Positions 55,422 to 64,000 of a stretch of 64,000 nucleotides of DNA are shown here, piece by piece; the first letter of the stretch is position 1; each line of letters starts with the position of its first letter. This stretch comes from Oxalobacter paraformigenes (GTDB lineage: Bacteria > Pseudomonadota > Gammaproteobacteria > Burkholderiales > Burkholderiaceae_D). A program made the translations under genes and the position numbers. The notes under the pieces were generated by a model that had not been told where the DNA came from, ran no database searches, and was given only the letters and a program-made list of their open reading frames with translations. The stretch is from contig NZ_KI392030.1 of the NCBI RefSeq assembly GCF_000158475.2, positions 369,628 through 433,627 on the forward strand, read 5' to 3'.

Positions 55422-57335
55422 ATGATTGCAAAATTCAGGAATGTGTTATTACTGATAATAGCATTGGCCATGGTTCCATGTGCAGAAGCCTCTGTGGATT
55501 TGGCAACTACATCCGTGCAGGACGAAACGTTCAGGCAGCTTAGAGAGGCTGCACGGAAACAGGACGCTTCACGGGCAGCGCGTCTTGCCGACAGCCTGCG
55601 CGATTATCCTGTTCCATCGTATGTGGATTATTATCTTCTCAAATCGGATTTGCCTCATGCGAGTGAAGCGGAAGTTGATGCCTATTTGTCCCGATATAAG
55701 GGGAGTGCTATAGCAGACAGACTGAGAAACGACTGGTTGCTGATTCTGGGCCAAAACGGGAATTGGGACAGTTTTGATAAACACTATCCCCTGTTTGAAC
55801 TGGACGACGACACACAGGTCAAATGTTATGCCTTGATGTCGCGTGCAGCCAAGGGGGTAAATGTCGCTAGGGAAGCCCGTCTTCTTTTGACGAAGCCCAA
55901 GAAATACGGGGAAGCTTGTTATGCATTGATATCCGATCTGGTGGAGAAAAAACAGCTGGGTGATGACGATATCTGGTATCAGAGCCGCCTTTCGGCGGAA
56001 AATAATCTGACGGCCTTGGCAATACGTATCGCTGGCTTGTCCGGTGTATCCAAGACCGACATATCGAAGGCTCTGGAATTGCCTGCTGCTGTTTTGAGCG
56101 CGGGGCCTGGCGCGGACAGGAATTCGCACGAAATCTACCTGTTGGCTTTGGGAAGAACCGCTAAAAAAGATCGGGAAATGGCTTTGCAATATTTCAATGA
56201 GGCGCTTCCTTCGCTTACTGCAAAGGAACAGGCACTCGGCTGGTCTATGATGGCTCTTCCTGCTTCCATTGCCTTGTCTCCGGATGCACTGGAATACTGG
56301 AAAAAGGCATCTGCTGCGGATATTTCCATGTATGCGCATGAATGGAAAGTCAGAACAGCCTTGCGAAAAGAAGATTGGCGTCTGGTTTATGAATGGATCA
56401 ATCAGATGCCGCCCTCACTGCAGAAAGAACCGGTTTGGATTTACTGGAAAGGTCGTGCGCTTCTGGCTCAGGGACAGCGGGAAAGGGCGCACAAACTGTT
56501 TGCCTCTATTGCCGATCAGTGTCATTTTTATGGACAGCTTGCCCTTGAAGAACTGGGTAGAAAAATCAATGCGCGGCCTGAACGGAAGCTTTTTTCGGAA
56601 TCGGAAATAGCGGCTATGTCCGATAATTCCGGTTTTCAGCTGGCCCAGAAATTCTTCAAGATGGACTGGCGTTTTGAGGGGATCCGTGAATGGAACTGGC
56701 AACTTCGGAAGATGGATGAACGCCAGTTGCTGGCTGCTGCCGAATATGCGAGAAAAGTGAATTTGCTGGACAGAATGATCAATACATCGGACAGGACCAA
56801 AAACGTAATCGATTTCACGCAGCGTTTTCCCACGCCATTCAGGGAAAACGTTAAAGTGGCAACAGAACAGCTTGGTCTGGACATGGCCTGGACTTATGGC
56901 CTTGTCAGGCAGGAATCCCGTTTTGTCATGAATGCACGGTCTGCTGTTGGGGCATCGGGATTAATGCAGCTTATGCCGGCTACCGCAAGATACGTGGCGA
57001 AAAAAATCGGCCTGACGGGATATCGACACGGCAAAATCAACAGTCTGGAAACCAATGTTCTGCTGGGTACCAACTATCTGAATATGGTGCTGAACGATCT
57101 TGAAGGCTCGCAGGTGATGGCGACAGCCGCCTATAATGCGGGACCTGGAAGACCGAAAACATGGAGATCGACCTTGTCGAGAACGGTTGACGGCGCCATA
57201 TTTGCGGAAACGATCCCGTTTACTGAAACGCGCGATTATGTCAAAAACGTCATGTCCAATGCGACTTATTATGCCGCTCTTTTTGAAGCGCAACCCCAAT
57301 CCCTGAAAAAGAGGCTTGGTCATGTCATTCCGTGA
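55422..57335 (+). CDS. slt: Soluble lytic murein transglycosylase (Slt70-like)
   Basis: A 637-residue periplasmic enzyme. A signal peptide (VLLLIIALAMVPCAEA) is followed by a long alpha-superhelical U/L region (about 35-465) and a C-terminal SLT domain with catalytic Glu in YGLVRQESRF and the GASGLMQLMPATA motif. It cleaves peptidoglycan to 1,6-anhydro-muropeptides. Length equals the Slt70 class. Confidence 0.94.
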   Translation: MIAKFRNVLLLIIALAMVPCAEASVDLATTSVQDETFRQLREAARKQDASRAARLADSLRDYPVPSYVDYYLLKSDLPHASEAEVDAYLSRYKGSAIADRLRNDWLLILGQNGNWDSFDKHYPLFELDDDTQVKCYALMSRAAKGVNVAREARLLLTKPKKYGEACYALISDLVEKKQLGDDDIWYQSRLSAENNLTALAIRIAGLSGVSKTDISKALELPAAVLSAGPGADRNSHEIYLLALGRTAKKDREMALQYFNEALPSLTAKEQALGWSMMALPASIALSPDALEYWKKASAADISMYAHEWKVRTALRKEDWRLVYEWINQMPPSLQKEPVWIYWKGRALLAQGQRERAHKLFASIADQCHFYGQLALEELGRKINARPERKLFSESEIAAMSDNSGFQLAQKFFKMDWRFEGIREWNWQLRKMDERQLLAAAEYARKVNLLDRMINTSDRTKNVIDFTQRFPTPFRENVKVATEQLGLDMAWTYGLVRQESRFVMNARSAVGASGLMQLMPATARYVAKKIGLTGYRHGKINSLETNVLLGTNYLNMVLNDLEGSQVMATAAYNAGPGRPKTWRSTLSRTVDGAIFAETIPFTETRDYVKNVMSNATYYAALFEAQPQSLKKRLGHVIP

Positions 57336-57472
57336 AAAATCCCAAAACCATTTATAATCTAATCAGTCAGGAATGAAGATAAAAAGCTGCAATTACTGGA
57401 AGATTGCATGGGATTGTTTTCCCGGAAAAGGAAATTACCTGACCGGGATTTACTCTGGCAAATAGTCTGCTT

Positions 57473-58756
57473 ATGAAAATATATACCGTTGGTGGGGCTG
57501 TACGAGACACTGTTATGGGAAGGCCTGTACACGACAGGGACTATGTCGTGGTCGGATCGGCTGTCGAGGAAATGCTGTCTTTGGGATTCAAACCGGTCGG
57601 CAAGGATTTTCCGGTTTTTCTCCATCCCGAAACAAAACAGGAATACGCGCTGGCAAGAACAGAGCGGAAAGTGGCGCCTGGTTACAAGGGATTTGTTTTT
57701 CACGCTTCTCCCGAGGTAACATTAAAAGAAGACCTGCTCCGTCGGGATTTGACGATCAATGCAATGGCCATGTCCGAAGAGGGTGAGCTGATTGATCCGT
57801 TTGGGGGAAAAAGAGATATCGAAGCCAAGATTTTCCGTCATGTATCGGAGGCATTCAGTGAGGATCCGGTCAGAATCCTTCGGCTGGCGCGTTTTGCCGC
57901 CCGGTTTACGGACTTTACGGTAGCGCCTGAAACGATGGCGCTGATGAAGAAAATGGTTGCTTCCGGGGAGGTGGACGCTCTTGTACCCGAAAGAGTCTGG
58001 AAGGAATTGTCTCAGGGGCTGATGGAAGAAAAACCTTCGCGCATGATTGCCATCATGCATGAATGTGGCGCACTGGCGCGTCTTTTTCCGGAAATCGAAG
58101 CGTTATGGGATGTTCCGCAACCGGAAAAGTATCATCCGGAGATTTATACAGGAAAGCATACTTTGCTGGCGCTCGATTATTCGGCGAAGAAAAATTATCC
58201 TTTAACGGTTCGTTTTTCCGTACTGTTGCACGATCTTGGAAAAGGAACGACACCGCCCAATTTGTGGCCGCATCACCGTGCGCATGAAGAGCGTGGAGCC
58301 GCGCTGGTCGATAACGTCTGCCGCCGTTTGCATGTGTCAAACATGTATCGGGACATTGCCGTCATGACGGCGAGAGAACACGGCAATATCAGGCGGAGTA
58401 CGGAGTTGCGCGCAAAAACGGCCGTTATGGTACTCGAACGGTGCGATGCTTTCCGCCGTCCGGAGCGGTTTGTTGACGTTATCAATGCCACCGAATGCGA
58501 TCTGCGCGGCCGCAAGTCCGATACAGTCAGTTTTGAGGAGGTGCCGTTTCCCCAGAGGGATTACTGGATGATGGTTCTGAATGCCGCGAGAAGTATTGAT
58601 GCGGCCGCCATTATTCAATCCATGGAGGATGCGTCGGAAGAAATTCCGCGTGCCTTGCATAATGCGCGTGCTGACGCCGCTGCCGATGCCGTCAATGCCA
58701 TGCGTTTTGGACATATCAAGAAAATCGAAGTCGGAAAAAAAGAAGCAGCATCTTAG
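57473..58756 (+). CDS. cca: CCA-adding tRNA nucleotidyltransferase with HD domain
   Basis: A 427-residue class II nucleotidyltransferase. VGGAVRDTVMGRPVHDRDYVVVG contains the metal Asp pair; LLRRDLTINAMA and EDPVRILRLARFAARF follow. An HD phosphohydrolase domain (VLLHDLGKGTTPP) gives the gammaproteobacterial-type multifunctional form. It repairs tRNA 3' CCA ends. A TATAAT box at 57353-57358 is well placed, but no good -35 is seen. slt-cca adjacency is usual in Burkholderiales. Confidence 0.96.
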   Translation: MKIYTVGGAVRDTVMGRPVHDRDYVVVGSAVEEMLSLGFKPVGKDFPVFLHPETKQEYALARTERKVAPGYKGFVFHASPEVTLKEDLLRRDLTINAMAMSEEGELIDPFGGKRDIEAKIFRHVSEAFSEDPVRILRLARFAARFTDFTVAPETMALMKKMVASGEVDALVPERVWKELSQGLMEEKPSRMIAIMHECGALARLFPEIEALWDVPQPEKYHPEIYTGKHTLLALDYSAKKNYPLTVRFSVLLHDLGKGTTPPNLWPHHRAHEERGAALVDNVCRRLHVSNMYRDIAVMTAREHGNIRRSTELRAKTAVMVLERCDAFRRPERFVDVINATECDLRGRKSDTVSFEEVPFPQRDYWMMVLNAARSIDAAAIIQSMEDASEEIPRALHNARADAAADAVNAMRFGHIKKIEVGKKEAAS

Positions 58757-58819
58757 CTTCCGCCTTCTTGATCCGTCTGGAAAACTTGTCCCCAAACGGT
58801 TGCGAACGGAGAAGGGTGT

Positions 58820-59482
58820 ATGAAAGACAATCCTGTTATTTTTATCAAGGAGCTTTCCGAACAGGATCGTCCTTTCATGCTTAATCATTTTCTGGGGTTG
58901 AGTGCGTCTGACAGGAGATTGCGTTTTGGTGCCGTTTTGCCGGACGAAGCCATTACCCGGTACGTTAACGGGATCGATTTTTCCCGCGATACTGTTTTTG
59001 GCGTATATGAAAGTACTTACAACCTTGTCGGTGTAGGACACCTTGCCTTTCTGGATCCGGTTGCCTTGCCGGCACTGGACGGAAGTCGTTCCGATCGGAT
59101 TGCCGAATTCGGCGTTTCCGTTTCTGCACCGATGAGACGTAAAAATGTTGGCACAAAACTGTTCGATCGGGCAACCCTCCATTGCCGCAACAATCATGTC
59201 GATACACTTTATATTCATTGTCTGGCTTCCAACAAACCGATGTTGTGCATAGCTGAGAAAGCCGGCATGAAAATCCACAAGGATCACGGTGAAGTGGATG
59301 GTTATTTGCATTTGCCAAGCCTTGATCCGGACAGTCTCCGCAAGGAGAGTGCAGAAGAAAGAGTGGCTTCTCTGGATTATGCCCTGAATGGAAGAATGCG
59401 CGATATAGTCCGCTGGCTCAGGAAACTGGGTTTGAGTGAAAAGGCAGTGCCGTCATCCAACCGTTCTTCAGATTCGGTGTGA
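58820..59482 (+). CDS. GNAT-family N-acetyltransferase
   Basis: A 220-residue GNAT protein. The acetyl-CoA site is suggested by EFGVSVSAPMRRKNVGTKLFDRA, and LNHFLGLSASDRRLRFG at the N-terminus is shared with a group of proteobacterial GNAT proteins of unknown substrate. The substrate cannot be assigned. It follows cca by 63 bases with its own start. Confidence 0.8.
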   Translation: MKDNPVIFIKELSEQDRPFMLNHFLGLSASDRRLRFGAVLPDEAITRYVNGIDFSRDTVFGVYESTYNLVGVGHLAFLDPVALPALDGSRSDRIAEFGVSVSAPMRRKNVGTKLFDRATLHCRNNHVDTLYIHCLASNKPMLCIAEKAGMKIHKDHGEVDGYLHLPSLDPDSLRKESAEERVASLDYALNGRMRDIVRWLRKLGLSEKAVPSSNRSSDSV

Positions 59483-59625
59483 GTTGTCTGGCGTTGAAAA
59501 TACGGAAACGGCACCTCGGCGGTTTTTGCCTGTTTTACCTGGAAACCAAAGCGAATTGAGCAGATGAATGTTAAATTCGCTTTTCGGTATTTTCAAAGTA
59601 AGAGCGGGTTTATCCCTTGCCCCGG

Positions 59626-60680
59626 TTATCCTGCTGGCTGGATGGTAACGGTTTCTTCACTTATGCTTTTTTCTGCAGTGGGGAGACTTTGTTCGCCGGA
59701 AAAATGAGCGGGTTTCAGGCTGGCGCGCTTAACATGAAGCCGGAAAATATCCAGTCTCTGGTAGGAGACGACAATGTCGTGAACGCCTTTCAGGACAATT
59801 TCCCTGCCGATATCGGCATAAACTCTCTTCCGTTCCAACAAGCGGTTCGGAAGCGTATTCAGGCCCACTATCATGGTGACAGCGGGACAGGCGTTTTTCA
59901 GAAAGTCTCTTAACGTTTCATCATTTCCTGCTACCTGGCCGATAGCGTCGTTGTCCGGAATACCGGAGGACGCGATGTTGAAAACCTTTCCTTCGAATGC
60001 GTGCGAGGCAGCTCTGGCATGGATTACGTCCTTCATATTGTATCCGCCGGAAATGCCGGATTTGCGCATCGTTGGCCAACAGGGCGGATAGGTTGAAATG
60101 TAGACTTGTTCTCTCTATGCAACCATGCTGTATCGGGCCAGTGTATTGGGGTTTTCACCGCAAATCAGCACCCCCGGTTTTCCGATGCCCGTGTCATGTC
60201 ATGGACGCGCAGGGAAAAACTGTCACCAAAATTGTGAACCAGTTTTTCAGCCCAGGTAGGCATGATTTTGCGATGTTTGCCAAGGAGCGTACCCTTTGTC
60301 GAAGAGTGAGTTCGTATTCCACATCGCACCCATGCTGTAACCGGATTTTTCCGTTATGCCGATCGAGAGAAATGCATGGTATTTTTTCGCAAGGTTTTGC
60401 CATCTTTCAAAAGCCTTACTCTCCACATCCAGTGCATTTTCGTAAAATCTGATGAAAGACAGATGCTGATCTATAGGTGCCTGCGCAAGACACCAGATAG
60501 GAAAAGAGGGATGAAAGATTCGGGGAAAACGACCAGTTTTGCGCCATTTTCCACCGCTTCTTTCAGCAAGGTTCCGACTTTGTCGAGTGTCGCTTCCCGG
60601 TTCAGGACTACAGGAGCAGCCGGAACTGCCGCCGCGTTGAATTCCGGACATTTGTCGTCATTTATTTTATATTCCTTCAC
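59626..60680 (-). pseudogene. Aliphatic/aromatic nitrilase, heavily frameshifted
   Basis: Pieces of one nitrilase (C-N hydrolase family, about 350 residues) lie in order over 1055 bases in different frames. They are: VVLNREATLDKVGTLLKEA to PESFIP (catalytic Glu); then SFPIWCLAQAPIDQHLSF to MWNTNSLFDKG; then LLGKHRKIMPTWAEKL (catalytic Lys); then GVLICGENPNTLARYSM (nucleophile Cys); then VYISTYPPCWPT and HAFEGKVFNIASSG. Frame changes occur near 60510, 60295 and 60195, with a TAG at 60115-60117 where the family has Gln. All active-site residues survive, so decay is recent. Nitrilases turn nitriles into carboxylic acids and ammonia. Confidence 0.85.
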
Positions 60681-60683
60681 AAC

Positions 60684-61092
60684 TTATTCCGCACCCAGTC
60701 CGCTATGGGAACAAACCGACAGTTCCACATATTTCTTTTCCGCTTCTTTGTCGGCTGTCAGCAGAGACGCGATGTAAATGATCAGAAAATCCAGTGGAAT
60801 AGTGACAATTCCCGGGGTGCTCAAAGGAAAGACCGCATTGGTGCCCATAATCGACGGATTTGCCAGAACCGCGAACAAGGAAGTGATCGTACTACCAGTG
60901 ATGCCAAGCAAGGCTTCTGTCATTGTCAGCTTTTTCCAGTACAGCGCAAGAGTGATCGTCGACAGCTTGACGGTTGTGGCGATGGAGAAGGACAGCCCGG
61001 ACAGATAAGCGACATTCTGTGTTCATGGTCAGCGAGCAGACAGTGGCATGGATACCGATGGCAATTGTGGAAGTTCTGGCCGTTCTGATCTG
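60684..61092 (-). pseudogene. Sodium:solute symporter (SSS family), C-terminal remnant
   Basis: The complement encodes the last third of an SSS-family carrier: RTARTSTIAIGIHATVCSLT, then, after a frameshift near 61015, NVAYLSGLSFSIATTVKLST, and TEALLGITGSTITSLFAVLANP, ending CSHSGLGAE. The first two thirds are missing. It resembles acetate/monocarboxylate symporters of the ActP group. It immediately precedes the nitrilase remnant on the same strand, suggesting one former operon. Confidence 0.75.
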
Positions 61093-61265
61093 GCCGATAA
61101 TTTTCAGGCTGCTGTTATGGTAAAAATGGTTTCGTACTGAAAACAGTCCCGGAAAAAGCAGCGTAAAAAAGCCAAAAGCGGAATGACGAATTTCAGCCTG
61201 TTGCTTTTCGATTTTTTGAATGCAACGGAATGAAAGGTATTTTGCCAGTTAACCTGTCTGCTCAT
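61093..61265 (-). pseudogene. DUF485-like small membrane protein remnant
   Basis: From the ATG at 61265 the frame reads MSRQVNWQNTFHSVAFKKSK then NRLKFVIPLLAFFTLLFPGL, matching the start of DUF485/YjcH proteins, which usually precede ActP-type symporters. After about 55 residues it runs in frame straight into the symporter C-terminal region, so a deletion appears to have joined the two genes. Confidence 0.55.
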
Positions 61266-61361
61266 TGTCACTTTTCCGGTAAATACAAGGGCTCACAATA
61301 AGGCTGCTTTCGGGAATCGACGCTACAATTCTGTTTTTCCAGATACATCCATATCCATGTC

Positions 61362-62372
61362 ATGACGGAAATCCGATATCCATTCGGCAAGACAGTTCCC
61401 ATAGAAACAGCGGCAAAAATCACGCCAGAAATTTTATGGTTGCGCATGCCGTTGCCTTTCATACTGAATCATGTCAATGTCTGGCTTCTCAAAGACACAG
61501 ATGGCTGGTGTGCCGTGGATACCGGAGTAAGCTGGGACGGCGGCAAGGCATGCTGGGAAAAACATCTGGAAAAATACCATCTGGCAAGGCAAGTGGTGAC
61601 TCACTATCATCCCGACCATATCGGTTTGTCCGGGTGGCTGGAAGAAAAAACGGGGGCTCCCTTGTGGATCACGCAAGGGGAATACTTGTCTGCTTTGGCT
61701 TACCGGAATCAGTCGGGAAATTATTCTGTCGATGCCACGATCCGATTGTTTGAATCGCATGGGCTGGATAATCCACGGCTCGAGGCGCTCAGGGAGCGTG
61801 GCAATGCGTATGCCAATGGATGTCCTCTCATTCCCGCGACATTTCATCGTTTGCGGAATGGGGAATTCATCCATATCGGCGAACATGTGTGGGAAGTGAT
61901 CGTCGGATACGGGCATGCAGTAGAGCATGCCTCTTTTTATTGCAGGAAATTGAATGTGCTTATTTCAGGCGATATGCTGCTTCCCAGTATTTCAACCAAT
62001 ATTCCGGTTATGGCGTCCAGTCCCGAAGGAAATCCGTTGAAAGATTTTCTCGATTCAATCCGGGAGTACCGGAAATTGCCGGAAGACACGCTTGTTTTGC
62101 CATCGCATGGACGTCCTTTTATCGGAATTCATTCACGGGTCGGTTTTCTGGAAGAACATCACCGGAAAAGATGTGAAGCGGTACTGTCGGCCTGTTCCGT
62201 GCCGCGTACGGCTTGCGAAATATTGCCGATTTTGTTCGAGAAGGATATTACAGATGCCCATCAGTGCCTGTTTGCCATGGGAGAAGCCATTGCCCATCTT
62301 AATTATCTTGAGAAACAGCATAAACTGGAAAAGCGGGAAAAAAACAGGCGTATTCGTTTTGTCACCGCTTAA
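61362..62372 (+). CDS. MBL-fold metallo-hydrolase
   Basis: A 336-residue metallo-beta-lactamase-fold protein. The metal motif THYHPDHIG, a later His in GYGHAVEHASFY, Asp in ISGDMLLP and His in LPSHGRPF complete the dinuclear site. A C-terminal helical extension (about 250-336) resembles the group with a winged-helix-like tail, as in LACTB2-type hydrolases. The substrate is unknown. No strong ribosome site precedes the ATG. Confidence 0.87.
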   Translation: MTEIRYPFGKTVPIETAAKITPEILWLRMPLPFILNHVNVWLLKDTDGWCAVDTGVSWDGGKACWEKHLEKYHLARQVVTHYHPDHIGLSGWLEEKTGAPLWITQGEYLSALAYRNQSGNYSVDATIRLFESHGLDNPRLEALRERGNAYANGCPLIPATFHRLRNGEFIHIGEHVWEVIVGYGHAVEHASFYCRKLNVLISGDMLLPSISTNIPVMASSPEGNPLKDFLDSIREYRKLPEDTLVLPSHGRPFIGIHSRVGFLEEHHRKRCEAVLSACSVPRTACEILPILFEKDITDAHQCLFAMGEAIAHLNYLEKQHKLEKREKNRRIRFVTA

Positions 62373-62426
62373 CCGTTTTGCAGATCTTGTGTTAAAGCAC
62401 TCACGCGTTTTTCGATGCATCTTCTG

Positions 62427-63122
62427 TCAGACGCCAAGAGCGTGCAGAATGTACGGCGTCAGTAAGCCGGTCAGAGTACCGTTGACAATAAGTCCGAGAC
62501 TGGAATAAACGCCGAGTTTCACGTTTTTTTCCATGGCATGCGATGTCCCGACTGCATGGGCTGCCGCACCAAGCGCGAGTCCCTGGGCAATCGGGCTTTT
62601 GACTCCGGCCAGCCTGAGGAATTTGAGTCCGAAAATGGCGCCCAGTATGCCCGTTAGAATGACAATGATAGCTGTCAGGGATGGGATGCCTCCCATCAGT
62701 TTGGAAACTTCCATGGCAATAGGCGTTGTCGCCGATTTTGGCGAAAGGGAAATGGCGACTTCCAGTGTCGATCCGCAATAATGAGCAATCAGGAAAGCAG
62801 AGACGGCACCGACAATACAGCCGGCCAGTTGGCAGACCAGAATGGGAACGGCCTGTTTCCGGATTTGTTCGATTTGCAAATAAAGGGGAACACCCAGAGC
62901 GACAATGGCCGGTTTGAGCAGGAATTCGATATATTTTCCGCCTTCATAATAGGTTTCATAAGAAATATCGCCCGCTTTCAGAACGAGAATGATCAGTACG
63001 ATAGCAACGAGAATCGGATTCAGGATAACCGACTGAAGCCGTTTCTGAATCAGCTGGGCGCCCCAGAAAAGGCCTATCGTCAGCGTGACGGCAAACAGTT
63101 CGCTATGCAGAAATTCGCTCAT
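62427..63122 (-). CDS. lrgB: LrgB/CidB-family membrane protein
   Basis: A 231-residue membrane protein with about seven helices; SLSPKSATTPIAMEVSKLMGGIPSLTA is the LrgB signature. LrgAB and CidAB act as holin-like or pyruvate-transport systems in other bacteria; the role in Gram-negatives is unsettled. The start overlaps the lrgA stop by four bases. Confidence 0.92.
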   Translation of the reverse strand: MSEFLHSELFAVTLTIGLFWGAQLIQKRLQSVILNPILVAIVLIILVLKAGDISYETYYEGGKYIEFLLKPAIVALGVPLYLQIEQIRKQAVPILVCQLAGCIVGAVSAFLIAHYCGSTLEVAISLSPKSATTPIAMEVSKLMGGIPSLTAIIVILTGILGAIFGLKFLRLAGVKSPIAQGLALGAAAHAVGTSHAMEKNVKLGVYSSLGLIVNGTLTGLLTPYILHALGV

Positions 63123-63457
63123 AATATCTTGCGGATCAGTTGATAGGTCCAGCCTGTGACAAAAAGAACAAGCAAGGTGCTAAAGAGAGTGGCCAGCGCG
63201 ATCGGGATCAGCTGTGCCTTTATGACGCCCAGATACAACATCAAGGCGACCCCGGGGGGGACAAAAAACAGGCCAAGATGAGCAAGCAGAAAATCGGAAA
63301 AACCTTTTACCCATTCCAGCTTGACCAGACCGGTTTTAAGCGAAAAGGTCAATATCAGCATTCCCAGAAGAGAAGAAGGAAAGTTGATATGGAAAACGTG
63401 AACGATCAATTCGGCAATGGCGAGACAGATAAGAATAATTGAACATTGGCGCAGCAT
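63119..63457 (-). CDS. lrgA: LrgA/CidA-family membrane protein
   Basis: A 112-residue four-helix protein (FPSSLLGMLILTFSLKTGLV; HLGLFFVPPGVALMLYLG). It forms a two-gene operon with lrgB. Functions proposed for the family include holin-like control of murein hydrolases and pyruvate uptake. Confidence 0.9.
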   Translation of the reverse strand: MLRQCSIILICLAIAELIVHVFHINFPSSLLGMLILTFSLKTGLVKLEWVKGFSDFLLAHLGLFFVPPGVALMLYLGVIKAQLIPIALATLFSTLLVLFVTGWTYQLIRKIL

Positions 63458-63577
63458 TTTTATTCCTTGTGAAAAGCACGACAGAATTCATGCATACGAT
63501 AACACTATTCATGAATCCGGGGATCAGGGAATAAATGAGATTACACTCGAAAAATTTTCGAGGAACGAGCGCGTTTT

Positions 63578-64000
63578 TTAATGAAACGATTTGGGCGTGC
63601 CTGAATTTGATGCGTTTTGTTCGGCCAGAAGCATCGATATGGCTTTTTCGCAATCCTTGCACCCGGCCTGGATTCCTTCCCTGAACAGATCGAAGGCTTT
63701 TTTGATATCCTGTTCTACACCATTCCCTTTTTTATAAAGGGTACCAAGCCATAAATAGGCAGGAAGAAACTGGCTGGCGATTGCCTGTTGCATCAGTTTG
63801 AGTCCGGTTTCAAGGTCTTGTTTGCCATGACTGCCAGTAATCAGATAATGCCCCAGAATGGCCATTGATCGTTCATCGCCGCGATCGGCTACTTTCCACA
63901 ACCACTGGTGGCCGAGTTCGACATTTTTATCGACGTATTTTCCTTCAAAATAAATGTCCGAAAGATGGTTGCCTGCGTTGAGATAACCTTCATGGAAGGC
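63578..64000 (-). CDS. Sel1-repeat protein, N-terminus beyond the window
   Basis: The last 141 residues of a Sel1-like (TPR-type) repeat protein run to the edge of the window without a start. Repeats are visible as GNHLSDIYFEGKYVDKNVEL, RSMAILGHYLITGSHGKQDL and AYLWLGTLYKKGNGVEQD, each followed by an A/F-type helix. A short tail has a paired-Cys GCKDCEKA. Such proteins are usually adaptors; no specific role can be read. Confidence 0.8.
   Translation of the reverse strand, partial: AFHEGYLNAGNHLSDIYFEGKYVDKNVELGHQWLWKVADRGDERSMAILGHYLITGSHGKQDLETGLKLMQQAIASQFLPAYLWLGTLYKKGNGVEQDIKKAFDLFREGIQAGCKDCEKAISMLLAEQNASNSGTPKSFH

Overview
The window looks like chromosome from a Gram-negative betaproteobacterium (order Burkholderiales), most likely an anaerobic member of the Oxalobacteraceae such as Oxalobacter. 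The main evidence is one long minus-strand block in the Burkholderiales order mlaFEDACB - ABC-2 exporter - murA - hisGDCBHAFIE - HIT protein, followed by degS/degQ-like protease, Nif3 protein, sspA and sspB. From memory of other Burkholderiales, tatABC and the cytochrome bc1 genes petABC usually sit inside this block; both are absent here, which fits an anaerobe. A tartronate-semialdehyde-reductase-type enzyme and a glyoxylate aminotransferase near the left edge fit a glyoxylate/oxalate lifestyle. The genus is an inference.

Layout. 1-4 kb: end of a PagL-type lipid A deacylase, a beta-hydroxyacid dehydrogenase, a glyoxylate aminotransferase and a ketopantoate-reductase-like protein. 4-16 kb: Dps, a SWIM/SNF2 helicase, Tex, UbiX, an AI-2E-family permease, a 60-residue acidic orphan, meso-diaminopimelate dehydrogenase and an NSS sodium symporter. 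15.5-23.6 kb: a complete kdpFABCDE potassium operon, including a 30-residue KdpF found by direct reading. 24-28 kb: a PAS-GAF-GGDEF-EAL protein, a succinyl/acetyl-CoA transferase, an intergenic region with a perfect 18-bp inverted repeat, and tRNA-Thr(UGU). 28-31.4 kb: sspB, sspA, nif3 and a membrane-anchored HtrA protease. 31.4-45.7 kb: HIT, the his operon, murA, an ABC-2 exporter and the mla phospholipid-trafficking operon. 45.7-51 kb: ettA, kup, a flavodoxin-ferredoxin protein and a broken MarR regulator. 51-59.5 kb: rsmI, yraN, diaA, dolP, waaC, 5-formyl-THF cyclo-ligase, slt, cca and a GNAT protein. 59.6-61.3 kb: a decayed nitrilase/sodium-solute-symporter/DUF485 cluster. 61.3-64 kb: an MBL-fold hydrolase, lrgAB and a Sel1-repeat protein cut by the window edge.

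How it works together. Envelope upkeep is prominent: lipid A trimming, MurA, Mla, DolP, Slt, WaaC, an HtrA protease and LrgAB. Potassium is served by both the high-affinity Kdp pump with its own two-component system and by Kup. Histidine synthesis is encoded in one operon with a short HisG that should need HisZ from elsewhere.

No insertion sequence, prophage, CRISPR array or defence island was seen. The most informative unusual signals are the syntenic gene losses, the decayed nitrilase locus, the MarR gene with an internal stop, the meso-DAP dehydrogenase, and a cysteine-motif PAS domain on a GGDEF-EAL protein that lacks the c-di-GMP inhibitory site.
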